From contig OY282383.1 in NCBI GenBank assembly GCA_958295855.1, positions 1,902,481 through 1,966,480 on the forward strand: a stretch of DNA of 64,000 nucleotides. Direction: 5' to 3'. The stretch is from an uncultured Poribacteria bacterium (lineage in GTDB: Bacteria > Poribacteria > WGA-4E > WGA-3G). How positions within the stretch are numbered: the stretch's first letter is position 1; the number at the start of each line of letters is the position of its first letter. Shown here one piece after another: positions 26,878 through 35,281 of this stretch. Below the pieces are notes generated by a model, which saw nothing but the letters and a program-made list of their open reading frames with translations, was not told the DNA's origin and ran no database searches. Position numbers and translations under genes: made by a program.

Positions 26878-28425
26878 TTACCTTACCGCCCTCACGCAAC
26901 GGAACCCGCCGAAGCCGCTCGCGTACGCCGGCGAAGACCCGGAGCGGCTGGCGACGTGCACGGACAGAGCGAAAGTGATCCAAGAGCCACCCCGCAACAC
27001 GCGCGAACTTGTAAAACCTGTATAGTTATCTAATAACCACTTCACACTAGGCACACCCGATAGCGGATTTTGACTCGGAGAGATAGCATAGAAATATGAA
27101 TCATACTCGTCCAAGCACCACTCCCACACGTTGCCACACATGTCATACAGCCCATACCCGTTCGGCGGATACTCCCCTACAGCCGTGGTACCCCCAATAA
27201 AACCATTGTAGTTCGCCTGGCTCGACTCTATCGTGTCACCCCACGGATATTTGAACCCTGCCAAACCGCCACGCGCAGCACGCTCCCACTCCGCCTCCGT
27301 TGGCAAACGCTTCCCGGCCCACTGTGCATACGCCATCGCACCATACCAAGAAACATACATCACAGGGTGATCCTCATAGTCGGCTGTCGCACGGTACACA
27401 CCCCCAACACGTTCAATCCGTGCCCGTGCATTTTCAATATGCAACCACGTGTGGTCTGCCTCCGCATGTTTGCCTTTGGCAGTGAGAAAATCTGCATATT
27501 GTGCATTCGTCACCTCATACTGATCCATGTAAAACGCATCCACATAGACAGTATGCACTGGCTGTTCATGAGCAATCGCATCTGCAGCATCGTTGCTCCC
27601 CATCTCAAACTCGCCTGCGGGAATCAGCACCATGTCAGCCCTGATTTGATCCGCTTTATGAATCCTGTCCAACGCATCGTACATCTCCTCCGCGTTTTGG
27701 TAACGTTCCTCGCGTCTTAGCTTGAGGGCCTTTTGGAAAAAACTACGCAGCACCTCAGGGCACTTGTCGATCCCTTCTATTTCCCCATCGTCGCCAGAAA
27801 AAGGAAATTGGCCCGTCACCATTTGATAGAGGACTACGGCTGTTGCATAGAGGTCTACGCGATAGTCATATTTCCCAGAGGTTTGCTCGGGTGCCATGTA
27901 GCGTGGGGTACCTGCCCTGGTTTTGGCATATTCAGTGGTGTCGCTTAGGATACGTGCAATGCCAAAATCAGCAATCTTCGCCTGTTTGTCGGTGGTGAGT
28001 AAGATATTTTGTGGTTTGATGTCGCGGTGCAGGATGTTTTGTGCATGTGCCTCCTGTAAGCCGCGGCAAATGTCCAAACCAATATTGAGTGTTTCTGTTA
28101 AACCCATTGGCCCGGCCTTCATCGGTTGGTCCAGACTCGATTCAAGACATTCCATCACTATGAACGCCGAGTAGATGTCTTTGCCGGGTTCTACCGTATG
28201 AATTGTGACGACATTTGGATGTTCCGCAAGCTTTGCCATTGATTGAAATTCATTTGCTAACAGAGACCGCATTCTGTCTGGCGGATATTCTGCCTTTTTT
28301 AACGCTTTAATGGCTACACTCCGGTTTAGCATTTCTTCGCACGCGCGAAAAACGACCGAGAAGGCCCCCTCACCGAGCTTATTCAGCACTCTATATTTAT
28401 CTAAGATTAGTTCACCAATCTCCAT
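26878..28425 (-). CDS. Ser/Thr protein kinase-FGE-sulfatase fusion, paralogue 1
   Basis: About 515 residues. N-terminal Hanks-type kinase: GEGAFSVVF glycine loop, VAIKALKK with the ATP-binding Lys, HRDIKPQNIL catalytic loop, IADFGIARIL, YMAPEQ. The C-terminal formylglycine-generating-enzyme-like (SUMF1, C-type-lectin fold) domain starts MVLIPAGEFEMGSN and ends RVLRGGSW, a variable stretch, GFRCVRAV. No membrane segment is evident. The start at 28425 is preferred because GGAGG lies 5 bases upstream; an ATG 4 codons earlier overlaps that site. The variable stretch (26908-26979) reads like a DGR variable region. Probably co-transcribed with paralogue 2, whose stop lies 93 bases upstream of this start. 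Confidence 0.9.
   Translation of the reverse strand: MEIGELILDKYRVLNKLGEGAFSVVFRACEEMLNRSVAIKALKKAEYPPDRMRSLLANEFQSMAKLAEHPNVVTIHTVEPGKDIYSAFIVMECLESSLDQPMKAGPMGLTETLNIGLDICRGLQEAHAQNILHRDIKPQNILLTTDKQAKIADFGIARILSDTTEYAKTRAGTPRYMAPEQTSGKYDYRVDLYATAVVLYQMVTGQFPFSGDDGEIEGIDKCPEVLRSFFQKALKLRREERYQNAEEMYDALDRIHKADQIRADMVLIPAGEFEMGSNDAADAIAHEQPVHTVYVDAFYMDQYEVTNAQYADFLTAKGKHAEADHTWLHIENARARIERVGGVYRATADYEDHPVMYVSWYGAMAYAQWAGKRLPTEAEWERAARGGLAGFKYPWGDTIESSQANYNGFIGGTTAVGEYPPNGYGLYDMCGNVWEWCLDEYDSYFYAISPSQNPLSGVPSVKWLLDNYTGFTSSRVLRGGSWITFALSVHVASRSGSSPAYASGFGGFRCVRAVR
26908..26979 (-). other. DGR-type variable region VR1
   Basis: 24 hypervariable codons between invariant TGG (RVLRGGSW) and GGGTTC (GFRC). 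Against VR2 it differs at 24 of 72 bases, while the roughly 50 bases upstream are nearly identical. Differences concentrate in codons where at least one paralogue keeps AAC or AAT, as expected for adenine-directed mutagenesis of a template rich in AAY codons. Confidence 0.8.
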
Positions 28426-28518
28426 ACCAGCCTCCATAGCGGTTTTTATATTAACTATAGGTTAAAAACACTAGGTCCCATCTGCTGACGCAGATCTAAG
28501 AGGTAAAGGAGTAAAGAT

Positions 28519-30072
28519 TTAAGGTGATACCGCCCTCGCACAACGGAACCCGATGTTGTCGTTCGTGCCCGTAGGCGAATTCCTGCCGCGGTAGGCGACG
28601 CGCACGTACTGAGCGTAATTGAGCCAAGAGCCACCCCGCAACACGCGCGAACTATTAACACCTGTATAGTTATCTAATAACCACTTCACACTAGACGCAC
28701 CAGACAACGGGTTTTGACTCGGAGAAATAGCATAAAAATCTGCATTATACTCGTCCAAGCACCACTCCCATACATTCCCGGCCATGTCATACAAATTATA
28801 CCCGTTCGGCGGATAATTCCCTACAGCCGTGGTACCATCAATATGACTATTATAGTTCGCCCGGCTCGACTTTATCCTGCCATTCCCCCACGGATACTTT
28901 TTACCTCTCAAACCGCCACGCGCAGCACGCTCCCATTCAGCCTCCGTTGGCAAACGTTTGCCCGCCCAACGCGCATACGCCATCGCACCATACCAAGAAA
29001 CATACGTCACAGGGTGATTCTCATAGCCCGCTGTCGCACGGTACACACCCCCAACGCGTTCAATCCGGGCATCTTCATATTCAATTTCCAACCACGTGTG
29101 GCCTGCCTCCGCACGTTTCCCTTTGGCATTGAGAAACGCTACATATTGTGCATTTGTCACCTCATACTTATCCATGTAAAACGCATCCACATAGACAGTA
29201 TGCACTGGCTGTTGAGCAGCAGCCGCATCTGCAGCATCGCTGCCCATCTCAAACTCACCTGCGGGAATCAGCACCATGTCGTCATCCCTGATTTGGTCCG
29301 CTTTATGAATCCTGTCCAACGCATCGTACATCTCCTCCGCGCTTTGGTAACGTTCCTTGGGTGCTCGCTGGAGGGCCTTTTTGAAAAAACCACGCAGCAC
29401 CCCAGGGCACTTGCCGATCCCTTCTATTTCCCCATCGTCGCCAGAAAAAGGAAATTGGCCCGTCATCATTTCATAGAGGACTAAGGCTGTTGCATAGAGG
29501 TCTACGCGATAGTCATAGGCCCCAGAGGATTGCTCGGGTGCCATGTAGCGTGGGGTGCCTGCCACAGTTTGGGCATGTTCAGTGGCGTCGCTTAAGATAC
29601 GTGCAATGCCAAAATCAGCAATTTTCGCCTGTTTGTCGGTGGTGAGTAAGATATTTTGTGGTTTGATGTCCCGGTGCAGGATGTTTTGTGTATGCGCTGC
29701 CTGTAAGCCGCGGCAAATGTCCAAACCAATATTGAATGTTTCTGTTAAACCCATTGGCCCGTCCCGCATCAGTTGGTCCAGACTCGATTCAAGACATTCC
29801 ATCACTATGAACGCCGAGTATTTGTCTTTGCCGGGTTCTACCGTATGAATTGTGACGACATTTGGATGTTCCGCAAGCTTTGCCATTGATTGAAATTCAT
29901 TTGCTAACCGAGACCGCATTCTGTCTGGCTGATATGCTGCCTTTTTTAACGCTTTAATGGCTACAATCCGGTTTGTCATTTCTTCGCGCGCGGAAAAAAC
30001 GACCGAGAAGGTCCCCTCACCGAGTTTATTCAGCACTCTATATTTATCTAAGATTAGTTCACCAATCTCCAT
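28519..30072 (-). CDS. Ser/Thr protein kinase-FGE-sulfatase fusion, paralogue 2
   Basis: About 517 residues, closely similar to paralogue 1 along its whole length. The kinase core is intact: GEGTFSVVF, VAIKALKK, HRDIKPQNIL, IADFGIARIL, GTPRYMAPEQ. The FGE-like domain starts at MVLIPAGEFEMGSD and runs through KYEVTNAQYVAFLNAKGKRA to RVLRGGSW, the variable stretch and GFRCARAVSP. The start at 30072 (GGAGG 5 bases upstream) mirrors the paralogues. Its upstream region is a shortened copy of the one before paralogue 3: it keeps TTGACA and two CTTGATCAAG-like palindromes but lacks 18 bases including the -10 box. Confidence 0.9.
   Translation of the reverse strand: MEIGELILDKYRVLNKLGEGTFSVVFSAREEMTNRIVAIKALKKAAYQPDRMRSRLANEFQSMAKLAEHPNVVTIHTVEPGKDKYSAFIVMECLESSLDQLMRDGPMGLTETFNIGLDICRGLQAAHTQNILHRDIKPQNILLTTDKQAKIADFGIARILSDATEHAQTVAGTPRYMAPEQSSGAYDYRVDLYATALVLYEMMTGQFPFSGDDGEIEGIGKCPGVLRGFFKKALQRAPKERYQSAEEMYDALDRIHKADQIRDDDMVLIPAGEFEMGSDAADAAAAQQPVHTVYVDAFYMDKYEVTNAQYVAFLNAKGKRAEAGHTWLEIEYEDARIERVGGVYRATAGYENHPVTYVSWYGAMAYARWAGKRLPTEAEWERAARGGLRGKKYPWGNGRIKSSRANYNSHIDGTTAVGNYPPNGYNLYDMAGNVWEWCLDEYNADFYAISPSQNPLSGASSVKWLLDNYTGVNSSRVLRGGSWLNYAQYVRVAYRGRNSPTGTNDNIGFRCARAVSP
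28552..28623 (-). other. DGR-type variable region VR2
   Basis: 24 codons between TGG and GGGTTC. Many are AAY or one step from it (AAT, TAC, TAC, AAT, AAC, GAC, AAC, ATC). Framework codons for A, V, V, A, R and P are shared with VR1 and VR3. Confidence 0.8.
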
Positions 30073-30121
30073 ACCACCCTCCATAGCGGTTTTTATATAT
30101 TAAAACTGACGATAGGCTATT

Positions 30122-30149
30122 CTTGATCAAGAGGCTATCCTTAATCAAG
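30122..30149. promoter_or_regulatory. Paired palindromes upstream of paralogue 2
   Basis: CTTGATCAAG (30122-30131) and CTTAATCAAG (30140-30149), centres 18 bases apart, in the same arrangement as before paralogue 3. Possible binding sites for a dimeric regulator. Confidence 0.45.
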
Positions 30150-30260
30150 TCGAGTTGTCAACCAAAAAACGATTTTTTGCAGTGCTATTCATCCGGGCTC
30201 TTTCGGTAAATGCTGCAAATTCTCCGGCTTCAGTCCGTCGGAGCAGGGGCCTCTCCCTTT

Positions 30261-30285
30261 GTAGGTGCGGTTTCCTAACCGCACC
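30261..30285. repeat. Dispersed repeat family C copy
   Basis: GTAGGTGCGGTTTCCTAACC GCACC, a clean inverted repeat (GGTGCGGTT / AACCGCACC). Confidence 0.85.
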
Positions 30286-30372
30286 GGATAGTGGTAGGAA
30301 ATTACCCAACGCATAGGCACAAACTAAACGATGTTTTAACTTTAAATTAATATAATTAGATTTTTATATTAA

Positions 30373-31971
30373 CTATAGGTTAAAAACACTAGATCCCATC
30401 TGCTTTTGAGGTGATACCGCCCTCACGCACCGGAACCCGTAGTTGTAGTATGAGTTATTTGGCATACCCCAGTTGCGGTTGGCAACGCGCACGTACTGTG
30501 CGATATTATTCCAGGCACCACCCCGCAACACGCGCGAACTCGTAACACCTGTATAGTTATCTAATAACCACTTCACACTAGGCGCACCCGATAGCGGATT
30601 TCGACTCGGAGAGATAGCATAGAAATATGAATCATACTCGTCCAAGCACCACTCCCACACATTCCCTGCCATGTCATACAACCCATACCCATTCGGCGGA
30701 TACTCCCCTACAGCCGTGGTACCCCCACTCAAATTATTGTAGTTCGCCTGGCTCGACTCTATACTATTCCCCAACGGATATTTGAGCCCCGCCAAACCGC
30801 CACGAGCAGCATGCTCCCACTCCGCCTCCGTTGGCAAACGCTTCCCGGCCCATTGTGCATACGCCATCGCACCATACCAAGAAACATACGTCACAGGGCG
30901 ATTCTCATGGCCGGCCTTCGCACGGTACACACCCTCAACGCTTTCAATTCGTTCAATTCCATATTCAATTTCCAACCACGTGTGGCCTGCCTCCGCATGT
31001 TTGCCTTTGGCAGTGAGAAACGCGGCATATTGTGCATTCGTCACTTCATACTTATCCATATAGAATGCATCTACATAGACAGTATGCACCGGACGTTCGA
31101 CGTTGCCACCATCATTGCTGCCCATCTGAAACTCACCTGCGGGAATCAGCACCATGTCCCTGATTTGGTCCGCTTTATGAATCCTGGCCAACGCATCGTA
31201 CATCTCCTCCGCGTTTTGGTAACGTTCCTCGGGTCTTGGCTGGAGGGCCTTTTGGAAAAAACCACGCAGCATCCCAGGGTACTTGTCCATCCCTTCTATT
31301 TCTCCGGAGCCTTTCTTTCTCGCAATTTCTTCTTCGTTGCCAGAAAAAGGTAATTGGCCCGTCATCATTTCATAGAGGACTAAGGCTGTTGCATAGAGGT
31401 CTACGCGATAGTCATATTTCCCAGAGGTTTGCTCGGGTGCCATGTAGCGTCGGGTACCTACCACAGTTTTGGCATATTCAGGGGTGTCGCTTAGGATACA
31501 TGCAATGCTAAAACCAGCAATCTTCACCTGTTTGTCGGTGGTGAGTAAGATATTTTGTGGTTTGATGTCGCGGTGTATGATTTTTTGTGCATGCGCTGCC
31601 TGTAAGCCTCGGCAAATGTCCAAACCAATATTGAGTGTTTCTGTTAAACCCATTGGCCCGTCCCGCATCAGTCGCTCCAGACTCGATTCAACACATTCCA
31701 TCACTATGAACGCCTCGTAGATGTCTTTGCCGGGTTCTACCGTATGAATTGTGACGACATTTGGATGTCCCGCAAGCTTTATCATTGATTGAAATTCATT
31801 TGCTAACAGAGACTGCATTTTGTCTGACAGATATTCTTTCTTGTTTAACGCTCTAATGGCTACAATCCGGTTTAGCATTTCTTCGCTCGCGCGAAAAACG
31901 ACCGAGAAGGTCCCCTCACCGAGTTTATTCAGCACTCTATATTTATCTAAGATTAGTTCACCAATCTCCAT
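30373..31971 (-). CDS. Pseudokinase-FGE-sulfatase fusion, paralogue 3
   Basis: About 532 residues. The same architecture as paralogues 1 and 2, but the ATP-binding VAIK is VAIR and the metal-binding DFG is GFS (KIAGFSIACIL), while HRDIKPQN is kept. With both nucleotide-binding residues changed, catalysis is unlikely. Other oddities: an insertion of about 8 residues (EEEIARKKGSGE) after QLPFSGN, and a 12-residue tail (QKQMGSSVFNL-like) because the stop codon used by paralogue 2 has changed. The FGE-like domain and variable stretch are intact and the most Asn/Tyr-rich of the three. A near-consensus promoter lies at 32049-32077. Confidence 0.88.
   Translation of the reverse strand: MEIGELILDKYRVLNKLGEGTFSVVFRASEEMLNRIVAIRALNKKEYLSDKMQSLLANEFQSMIKLAGHPNVVTIHTVEPGKDIYEAFIVMECVESSLERLMRDGPMGLTETLNIGLDICRGLQAAHAQKIIHRDIKPQNILLTTDKQVKIAGFSIACILSDTPEYAKTVVGTRRYMAPEQTSGKYDYRVDLYATALVLYEMMTGQLPFSGNEEEIARKKGSGEIEGMDKYPGMLRGFFQKALQPRPEERYQNAEEMYDALARIHKADQIRDMVLIPAGEFQMGSNDGGNVERPVHTVYVDAFYMDKYEVTNAQYAAFLTAKGKHAEAGHTWLEIEYGIERIESVEGVYRAKAGHENRPVTYVSWYGAMAYAQWAGKRLPTEAEWEHAARGGLAGLKYPLGNSIESSQANYNNLSGGTTAVGEYPPNGYGLYDMAGNVWEWCLDEYDSYFYAISPSRNPLSGAPSVKWLLDNYTGVTSSRVLRGGAWNNIAQYVRVANRNWGMPNNSYYNYGFRCVRAVSPQKQMGSSVFNL
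30439..30510 (-). other. DGR-type variable region VR3
   Basis: 24 codons between TGG and GGGTTC, with AAT, AAT, ATC, TAC, AAC, AAC, AAT, AAC, TAC, TAC, AAC and TAC at variable positions. This copy is closest to what an unmutated AAY-rich template would encode. A few third-base differences from VR1/VR2 suggest a diverged template or older divergence. Confidence 0.78.
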
Positions 31972-32020
31972 ACCACCCTCCATAGCGGTTTTTATATATT
32001 AAAACTGACGATAGGCTATT

Positions 32021-32048
32021 CTTGATCAAGAGAGTATCCTTAATCAAG
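32021..32048. promoter_or_regulatory. Paired palindromes upstream of paralogue 3
   Basis: CTTGATCAAG (32021-32030) and CTTAATCAAG (32039-32048). The second abuts the -10 box and overlaps the expected transcription start, a natural repressor position. Confidence 0.5.
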
Positions 32049-32077
32049 AGATTAACAAAATTAAGCTGAGTTGTCAA
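32049..32077 (-). promoter_or_regulatory. Sigma-70-type promoter of paralogue 3
   Basis: On the minus strand TTGACA (32077-32072), 17-base spacer, TAATCT (32054-32049). The same TTGACA occurs before paralogue 2, but the -10 is deleted there. Confidence 0.65.
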
Positions 32078-32281
32078 CCAAAAAACGATTTTTTGCAGTG
32101 CTATTCATCCGGGCTCTTTCAGTCCGTTGGAGCAGGGGCCTCTCCCGCGGTAATTGCCAAATCGGTCGCGTGGTTTCAACAGACGTTGTCTTAACACAAC
32201 GTTACTGCGAGCACTACTTCCGATTGCGATGTATTTGATGCAACGCAAGCCGTAGCGTTTATCCACTCCCCGTTTTCAAAA

Positions 32282-32301
32282 CCCCATGCTTCAGCGTGGG
32301 G
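32282..32301. repeat. Hairpin CCCCATGC-TTCA-GCGTGGGG
   Basis: 8-base stem with one G-T pair and a 4-base loop. Resembles subterminal hairpins of IS200/IS605-type ends, but no transposase or TnpB is present here. Confidence 0.45.
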
Positions 32302-32358
32302 ATGTAGAAAACGCAAAAAGAGCAGTTACCACTATCTGCGATAGTGGGGACTGCCTTC

Positions 32359-32387
32359 TTGACAATCAAAATTAAGTGGGGTATACT
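32359..32387 (+). promoter_or_regulatory. Strong sigma-70-type promoter without an obvious gene
   Basis: TTGACA (32359-32364), 17-base spacer, TATACT (32382-32387), near-perfect. Transcription would run into the 3' end of the opposite-strand Gfo/Idh/MocA gene. The only downstream frame (32416-32628) has no recognisable family. Confidence 0.65.
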
Positions 32388-32482
32388 ATATCCTTGAAGG
32401 TTAGGATATTAACCTTTGGCGGAGAGGGGGTCAGACTTGCAATTGCAAGCAACCCTTGTTGATACCACACTACAGGTGTTAA

Positions 32483-32499
32483 CCCCTGCAAAGCAGGGG
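32483..32499. repeat. Family E-like palindrome
   Basis: CCCCTGCAAAGCAGGGG, a variant of CCCCGCAAAGCGGGG with compensatory changes on both arms. Confidence 0.75.
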
Positions 32500-32571
32500 A
32501 AAATACCACCCACTCTGCGGGCAAGGAAACCGCCAAAAGAGGTTTCCCAACGCTTTAGCGGTGGGAGTATA

Positions 32572-33540
32572 TCACAACTGAATTCGCCCGTTCACTGCCT
32601 GTTCGGATGCGAGGCTGATACGGATTGATTCGAGCGCAACCTCAGCATCTTCCAAACAGGGCGGTTGATGGGCAGCATCTCGGATTTCAGAGAGCCACAA
32701 CTCCTGAAGCGTCGGCTGCGGTGAATCCGGGATCGAGAGCGGTGTTACACCAGCGGGGGTCGTGCAATGCCATCTGTCCCCAGCATCGCTTATTGTACCT
32801 TCGGTCAGCACGTATCGCTCATGCTCTTCGGCGGCGTTAATCGCGATACCGCCTGCCCATGTCCACTGTCCGATACCACCACGTTTGAATTCAACGGTGA
32901 GCGTATTGACAAACCGGTCGTACTGCCCATGCTCCGTTAGTCCTTCGTAGACGGCACTCCTTTTAACAGACGCAGCACCACCGAAGAAATCCACAATCGG
33001 ATAGATATAGTAGATGAAAAAGTGTGCGGGTGTTCCTGATACCGGCAGATTGAAGAGAATTTCAGGACGGGCCCCGCGGCCCGGCGTGAGACGCACAAAG
33101 GAGGTGAGCAGTAAGTCACCGAGCTCGCCTATTTTTTGCTTGAGGGCTTTGTGAGTGTTGGAGACTGCCTCCGGATGTGACACCCGGAGTACGCGGTGAC
33201 GTATTTTGGCAAGCTGAACAGCTTCTTCTCCGTCACCGACATCGCTGGCGAGCGGATATTCCACAAAAACATGTTTATCCGCTCGCAACGCCGCGAGCGA
33301 GAGCTCACCGTGGCTATCGTTGTGCGTACAGATGACTACGCCATCTATATCATCGCGTTCAACCAGGCGCAACCATTCGGGAATAAATTCTACCTTATGG
33401 GCTGCAGCAAGTTGACTCCCTGTTTGTTCGTTTCTGGAGGCAATCGCTACCACTTCGGCGGTTTCCATTGATGAGAATCGCTCAAGGTGGTGCCGTGCCA
33501 TCCCTCCCGATCCGATAATTCCTATGTTAATGTTTGTCAT
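32572..33540 (-). CDS. Gfo/Idh/MocA family oxidoreductase 1
   Basis: NAD(P)-dependent sugar or inositol dehydrogenase-like protein, 322 residues. The Rossmann loop GIIGSGGMARHHLERF is at residues 6-21, the EYPLASDVGD segment holds the place of the family EKP, and a C-terminal alpha/beta domain follows. The start at 33540 is chosen because the Rossmann strand begins there, though its ribosome site (AAGAAG) is weak. The frame remains open upstream to 33723 and encodes a plausible charged peptide, so an N-terminal extension cannot be excluded. It follows the rhamnose isomerase-type gene and may act in the same sugar pathway. Substrate unknown. Confidence 0.82.
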   Translation of the reverse strand: MTNINIGIIGSGGMARHHLERFSSMETAEVVAIASRNEQTGSQLAAAHKVEFIPEWLRLVERDDIDGVVICTHNDSHGELSLAALRADKHVFVEYPLASDVGDGEEAVQLAKIRHRVLRVSHPEAVSNTHKALKQKIGELGDLLLTSFVRLTPGRGARPEILFNLPVSGTPAHFFIYYIYPIVDFFGGAASVKRSAVYEGLTEHGQYDRFVNTLTVEFKRGGIGQWTWAGGIAINAAEEHERYVLTEGTISDAGDRWHCTTPAGVTPLSIPDSPQPTLQELWLSEIRDAAHQPPCLEDAEVALESIRISLASEQAVNGRIQL

Positions 33541-33713
33541 ACTTCTTAAGATGGACGTGTCAGCGGTTCCCTTGGCAGTTGCCGCGCCACTGTCTGCGAA
33601 TTGTTTCGCAGCTCTCGCACCACTTTCTTCATATCGCCGGGGTATTGCCGCATGGCGTTCCGCATGTCGCGCGGACATCTCTTCCAGCTGTTTTTCAAAG
33701 TTTGCTCTATCCT

Positions 33714-34928
33714 TTAGGCCCAACCTTGGCTTTCACCACCGACGCGCGCGGCACTAATCTTCTCATAATAACCGCTTTTCCGGTAAGCTGTCAACGGGTG
33801 CGGGTCGCGTCCCATCTCCAAGCGCACCTGTTCAAGCAGTGGATTCACATCCGTTTCATAAGCGCGTTGGAGGATACTCTCTGCTTCCACCACGTCTGCC
33901 GCGGCTTGCGCTTCCGCCAATGCCGCCCGGTCAACCAGTAGTGCCTTGGCGTACGCTTTTTGCAGGTTACACACCGATTGGATGCTTGCTTCTACCTTCG
34001 GTTTCAAGTTGTGGCTCTGATCGATCATGTAGGCGATGTCGGTTTCTGTTGTCGGATCAAGTTCTGCTGCCACGAGTTCTGTGTAGATAAGGAAGGGCTC
34101 CTGTGGATTGATAGAACCCACCGTCAGATCGTCGTCCGCGTATTTTCGGCAGTTGAAGTGGAAACCACCGAGTTTCCCTTCGTCAATCAGGTAAGCCACT
34201 ATGAATTCAATATTGGTGCCTTGGGGGTGATGCCCAAGGTCGATAAGGACTTGCGCTTTCGGTCCCAGTTTCGTCGCCATCAGGTAGGCGGTGCCCCAGT
34301 CTGGTAAATCGGTGTGGTAGAACGCGGGTTCAAAGAATTTATATTCGATCAGCATACGGGTGGCATCTGGAAGTGCTTCATAAACTTCGGCTAATGCCTC
34401 CTCCATCCACTGCTTGCGCTTTCTGAAGTTGGCTTGGCCAGGAAAGTTGGTGCCATCGGCAAACCACAGGCTGAGCAGATTCGACCCGGTCTTCTGCATG
34501 ATGTCAACACATTCTAACATGTGGTCGATAGCGAGGCGGCGGATATCAGCGTGCGGATTGCAAACGCTCCCGAGTTTATACGCCTGATCTTGGAAGACAT
34601 TCGGATTAATCGCGCCGATACCGATGCCTACATCTGCGGCGTATTGTTTCAATGCCCCCCAATCGTCCGTTTTATCCCATGGAATGTGGAGTGCAACGGT
34701 GGGAGCGATGCCAGTAAACCGATGAACGGTAGCAGCATCTTCTAAACGTTCGGCTGCGTTTCTCGCAGCACCGGGCTGTTCAAACACACCGAAGCGAGTG
34801 CCGGAATTGCCGTAACCCCATGAGGGCGTTTCAATGTGTTGCTGTTTAAGATGTGCCTTGATTGCTTCAACCTGAATTCCTTGTTTCTCTAGCGTTTCGG
34901 CTAAGAGGTTATATGTTGGATTGCTCAT
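33714..34928 (-). CDS. rhaI: L-rhamnose isomerase of the RhaI type
   Basis: TIM-barrel aldose-ketose isomerase, 404 residues. The pattern [18 protein letters not shown], then a xylose-isomerase-like barrel with [49 protein letters not shown] (Glu and His metal ligands), [20 protein letters not shown] and [20 protein letters not shown], matches Pseudomonas-type L-rhamnose isomerase, which acts on L-rhamnose and other aldoses. The ATG at 34928 has AAGGAGAAAG upstream. It is followed by a Gfo/Idh/MocA gene, pointing to deoxy-sugar breakdown, though the sugar itself is inferred. A separate aldolase or kinase of the pathway is not in the window. Confidence 0.78.
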   Translation of the reverse strand: MSNPTYNLLAETLEKQGIQVEAIKAHLKQQHIETPSWGYGNSGTRFGVFEQPGAARNAAERLEDAATVHRFTGIAPTVALHIPWDKTDDWGALKQYAADVGIGIGAINPNVFQDQAYKLGSVCNPHADIRRLAIDHMLECVDIMQKTGSNLLSLWFADGTNFPGQANFRKRKQWMEEALAEVYEALPDATRMLIEYKFFEPAFYHTDLPDWGTAYLMATKLGPKAQVLIDLGHHPQGTNIEFIVAYLIDEGKLGGFHFNCRKYADDDLTVGSINPQEPFLIYTELVAAELDPTTETDIAYMIDQSHNLKPKVEASIQSVCNLQKAYAKALLVDRAALAEAQAAADVVEAESILQRAYETDVNPLLEQVRLEMGRDPHPLTAYRKSGYYEKISAARVGGESQGWA

Positions 34929-35049
34929 TCACTTTCTCCTTCTCACGGTTTATGTTCCTGCACAGAATTATATCACATTTCCAATTTTTAAGAAAGCGGA
35001 TTACAATAGGAATGAGGAGCATAAGGAGTAAGGGGAATTTAGAGAATAT

Positions 35050-35078
35050 TTGACAGGTTTCTGTGTACCTGTTATGCT
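35050..35078 (+). promoter_or_regulatory. Possible sigma-70 promoter, orphan
   Basis: TTGACA (35050-35055), 17-base spacer, TATGCT (35073-35078). No plus-strand gene follows; transcription would be antisense to the Gfo/Idh/MocA 2 gene. Confidence 0.45.
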
Positions 35079-35242
35079 TATCGGAAACTGACTGTCAAGT
35101 TGGGGGGACGTGCTATTTCTTCATCATCTGTGCGCGCATGCCAGTAGTCAAAATTTGAGTACACGTCCCCGCTTCCCTCTCAATATGAAGTAGGCAGTGT
35201 TGCAGTGCTTGCCCGCCACAAAACAGCCGGACAAGAGTGACA

Positions 35243-35281
35243 GCGGGAGAAAGCCGCGTGTGGGCTTTCTAAAGACCCTAC
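35243..35281. repeat. Dispersed repeat family H copy 1
   Basis: GCGGGAGAAAGCC, then GCGTGTGGGCTTTCTAAAGA, CCCTAC. The second copy, at 41525-41566, differs only near its middle. Confidence 0.8.

Larger units (their letters stand above)
30073..30372. other. Gap between paralogues 2 and 3
   Basis: No gene. The first 115 bases duplicate the upstream region of paralogue 3 (31972-32130). A family C repeat lies at 30261-30285. No reverse transcriptase fragment or template repeat is present. Confidence 0.7.
32078..32571. other. Gene-free region with hairpins and an orphan promoter
   Basis: No convincing gene. It contains a CCCCATGCTTCAGCGTGGGG hairpin (32282-32301), a strong plus-strand promoter (32359-32387) and a CCCCTGCAAAGCAGGGG hairpin (32483-32499). 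Possibly the relic of a mobile element or a small RNA locus. Confidence 0.5.

Noticed and set aside
32160..32310. IS200/IS605-family element end
   Set aside because: The hairpin is suggestive, but there is no transposase, TnpB or clear second end.
32078..32571. DGR template repeat or reverse transcriptase beside the kinase cluster
   Set aside because: No RVLRGGSW-like template sequence and no reverse-transcriptase motif (such as YADD) was found here or elsewhere in the window on either strand.
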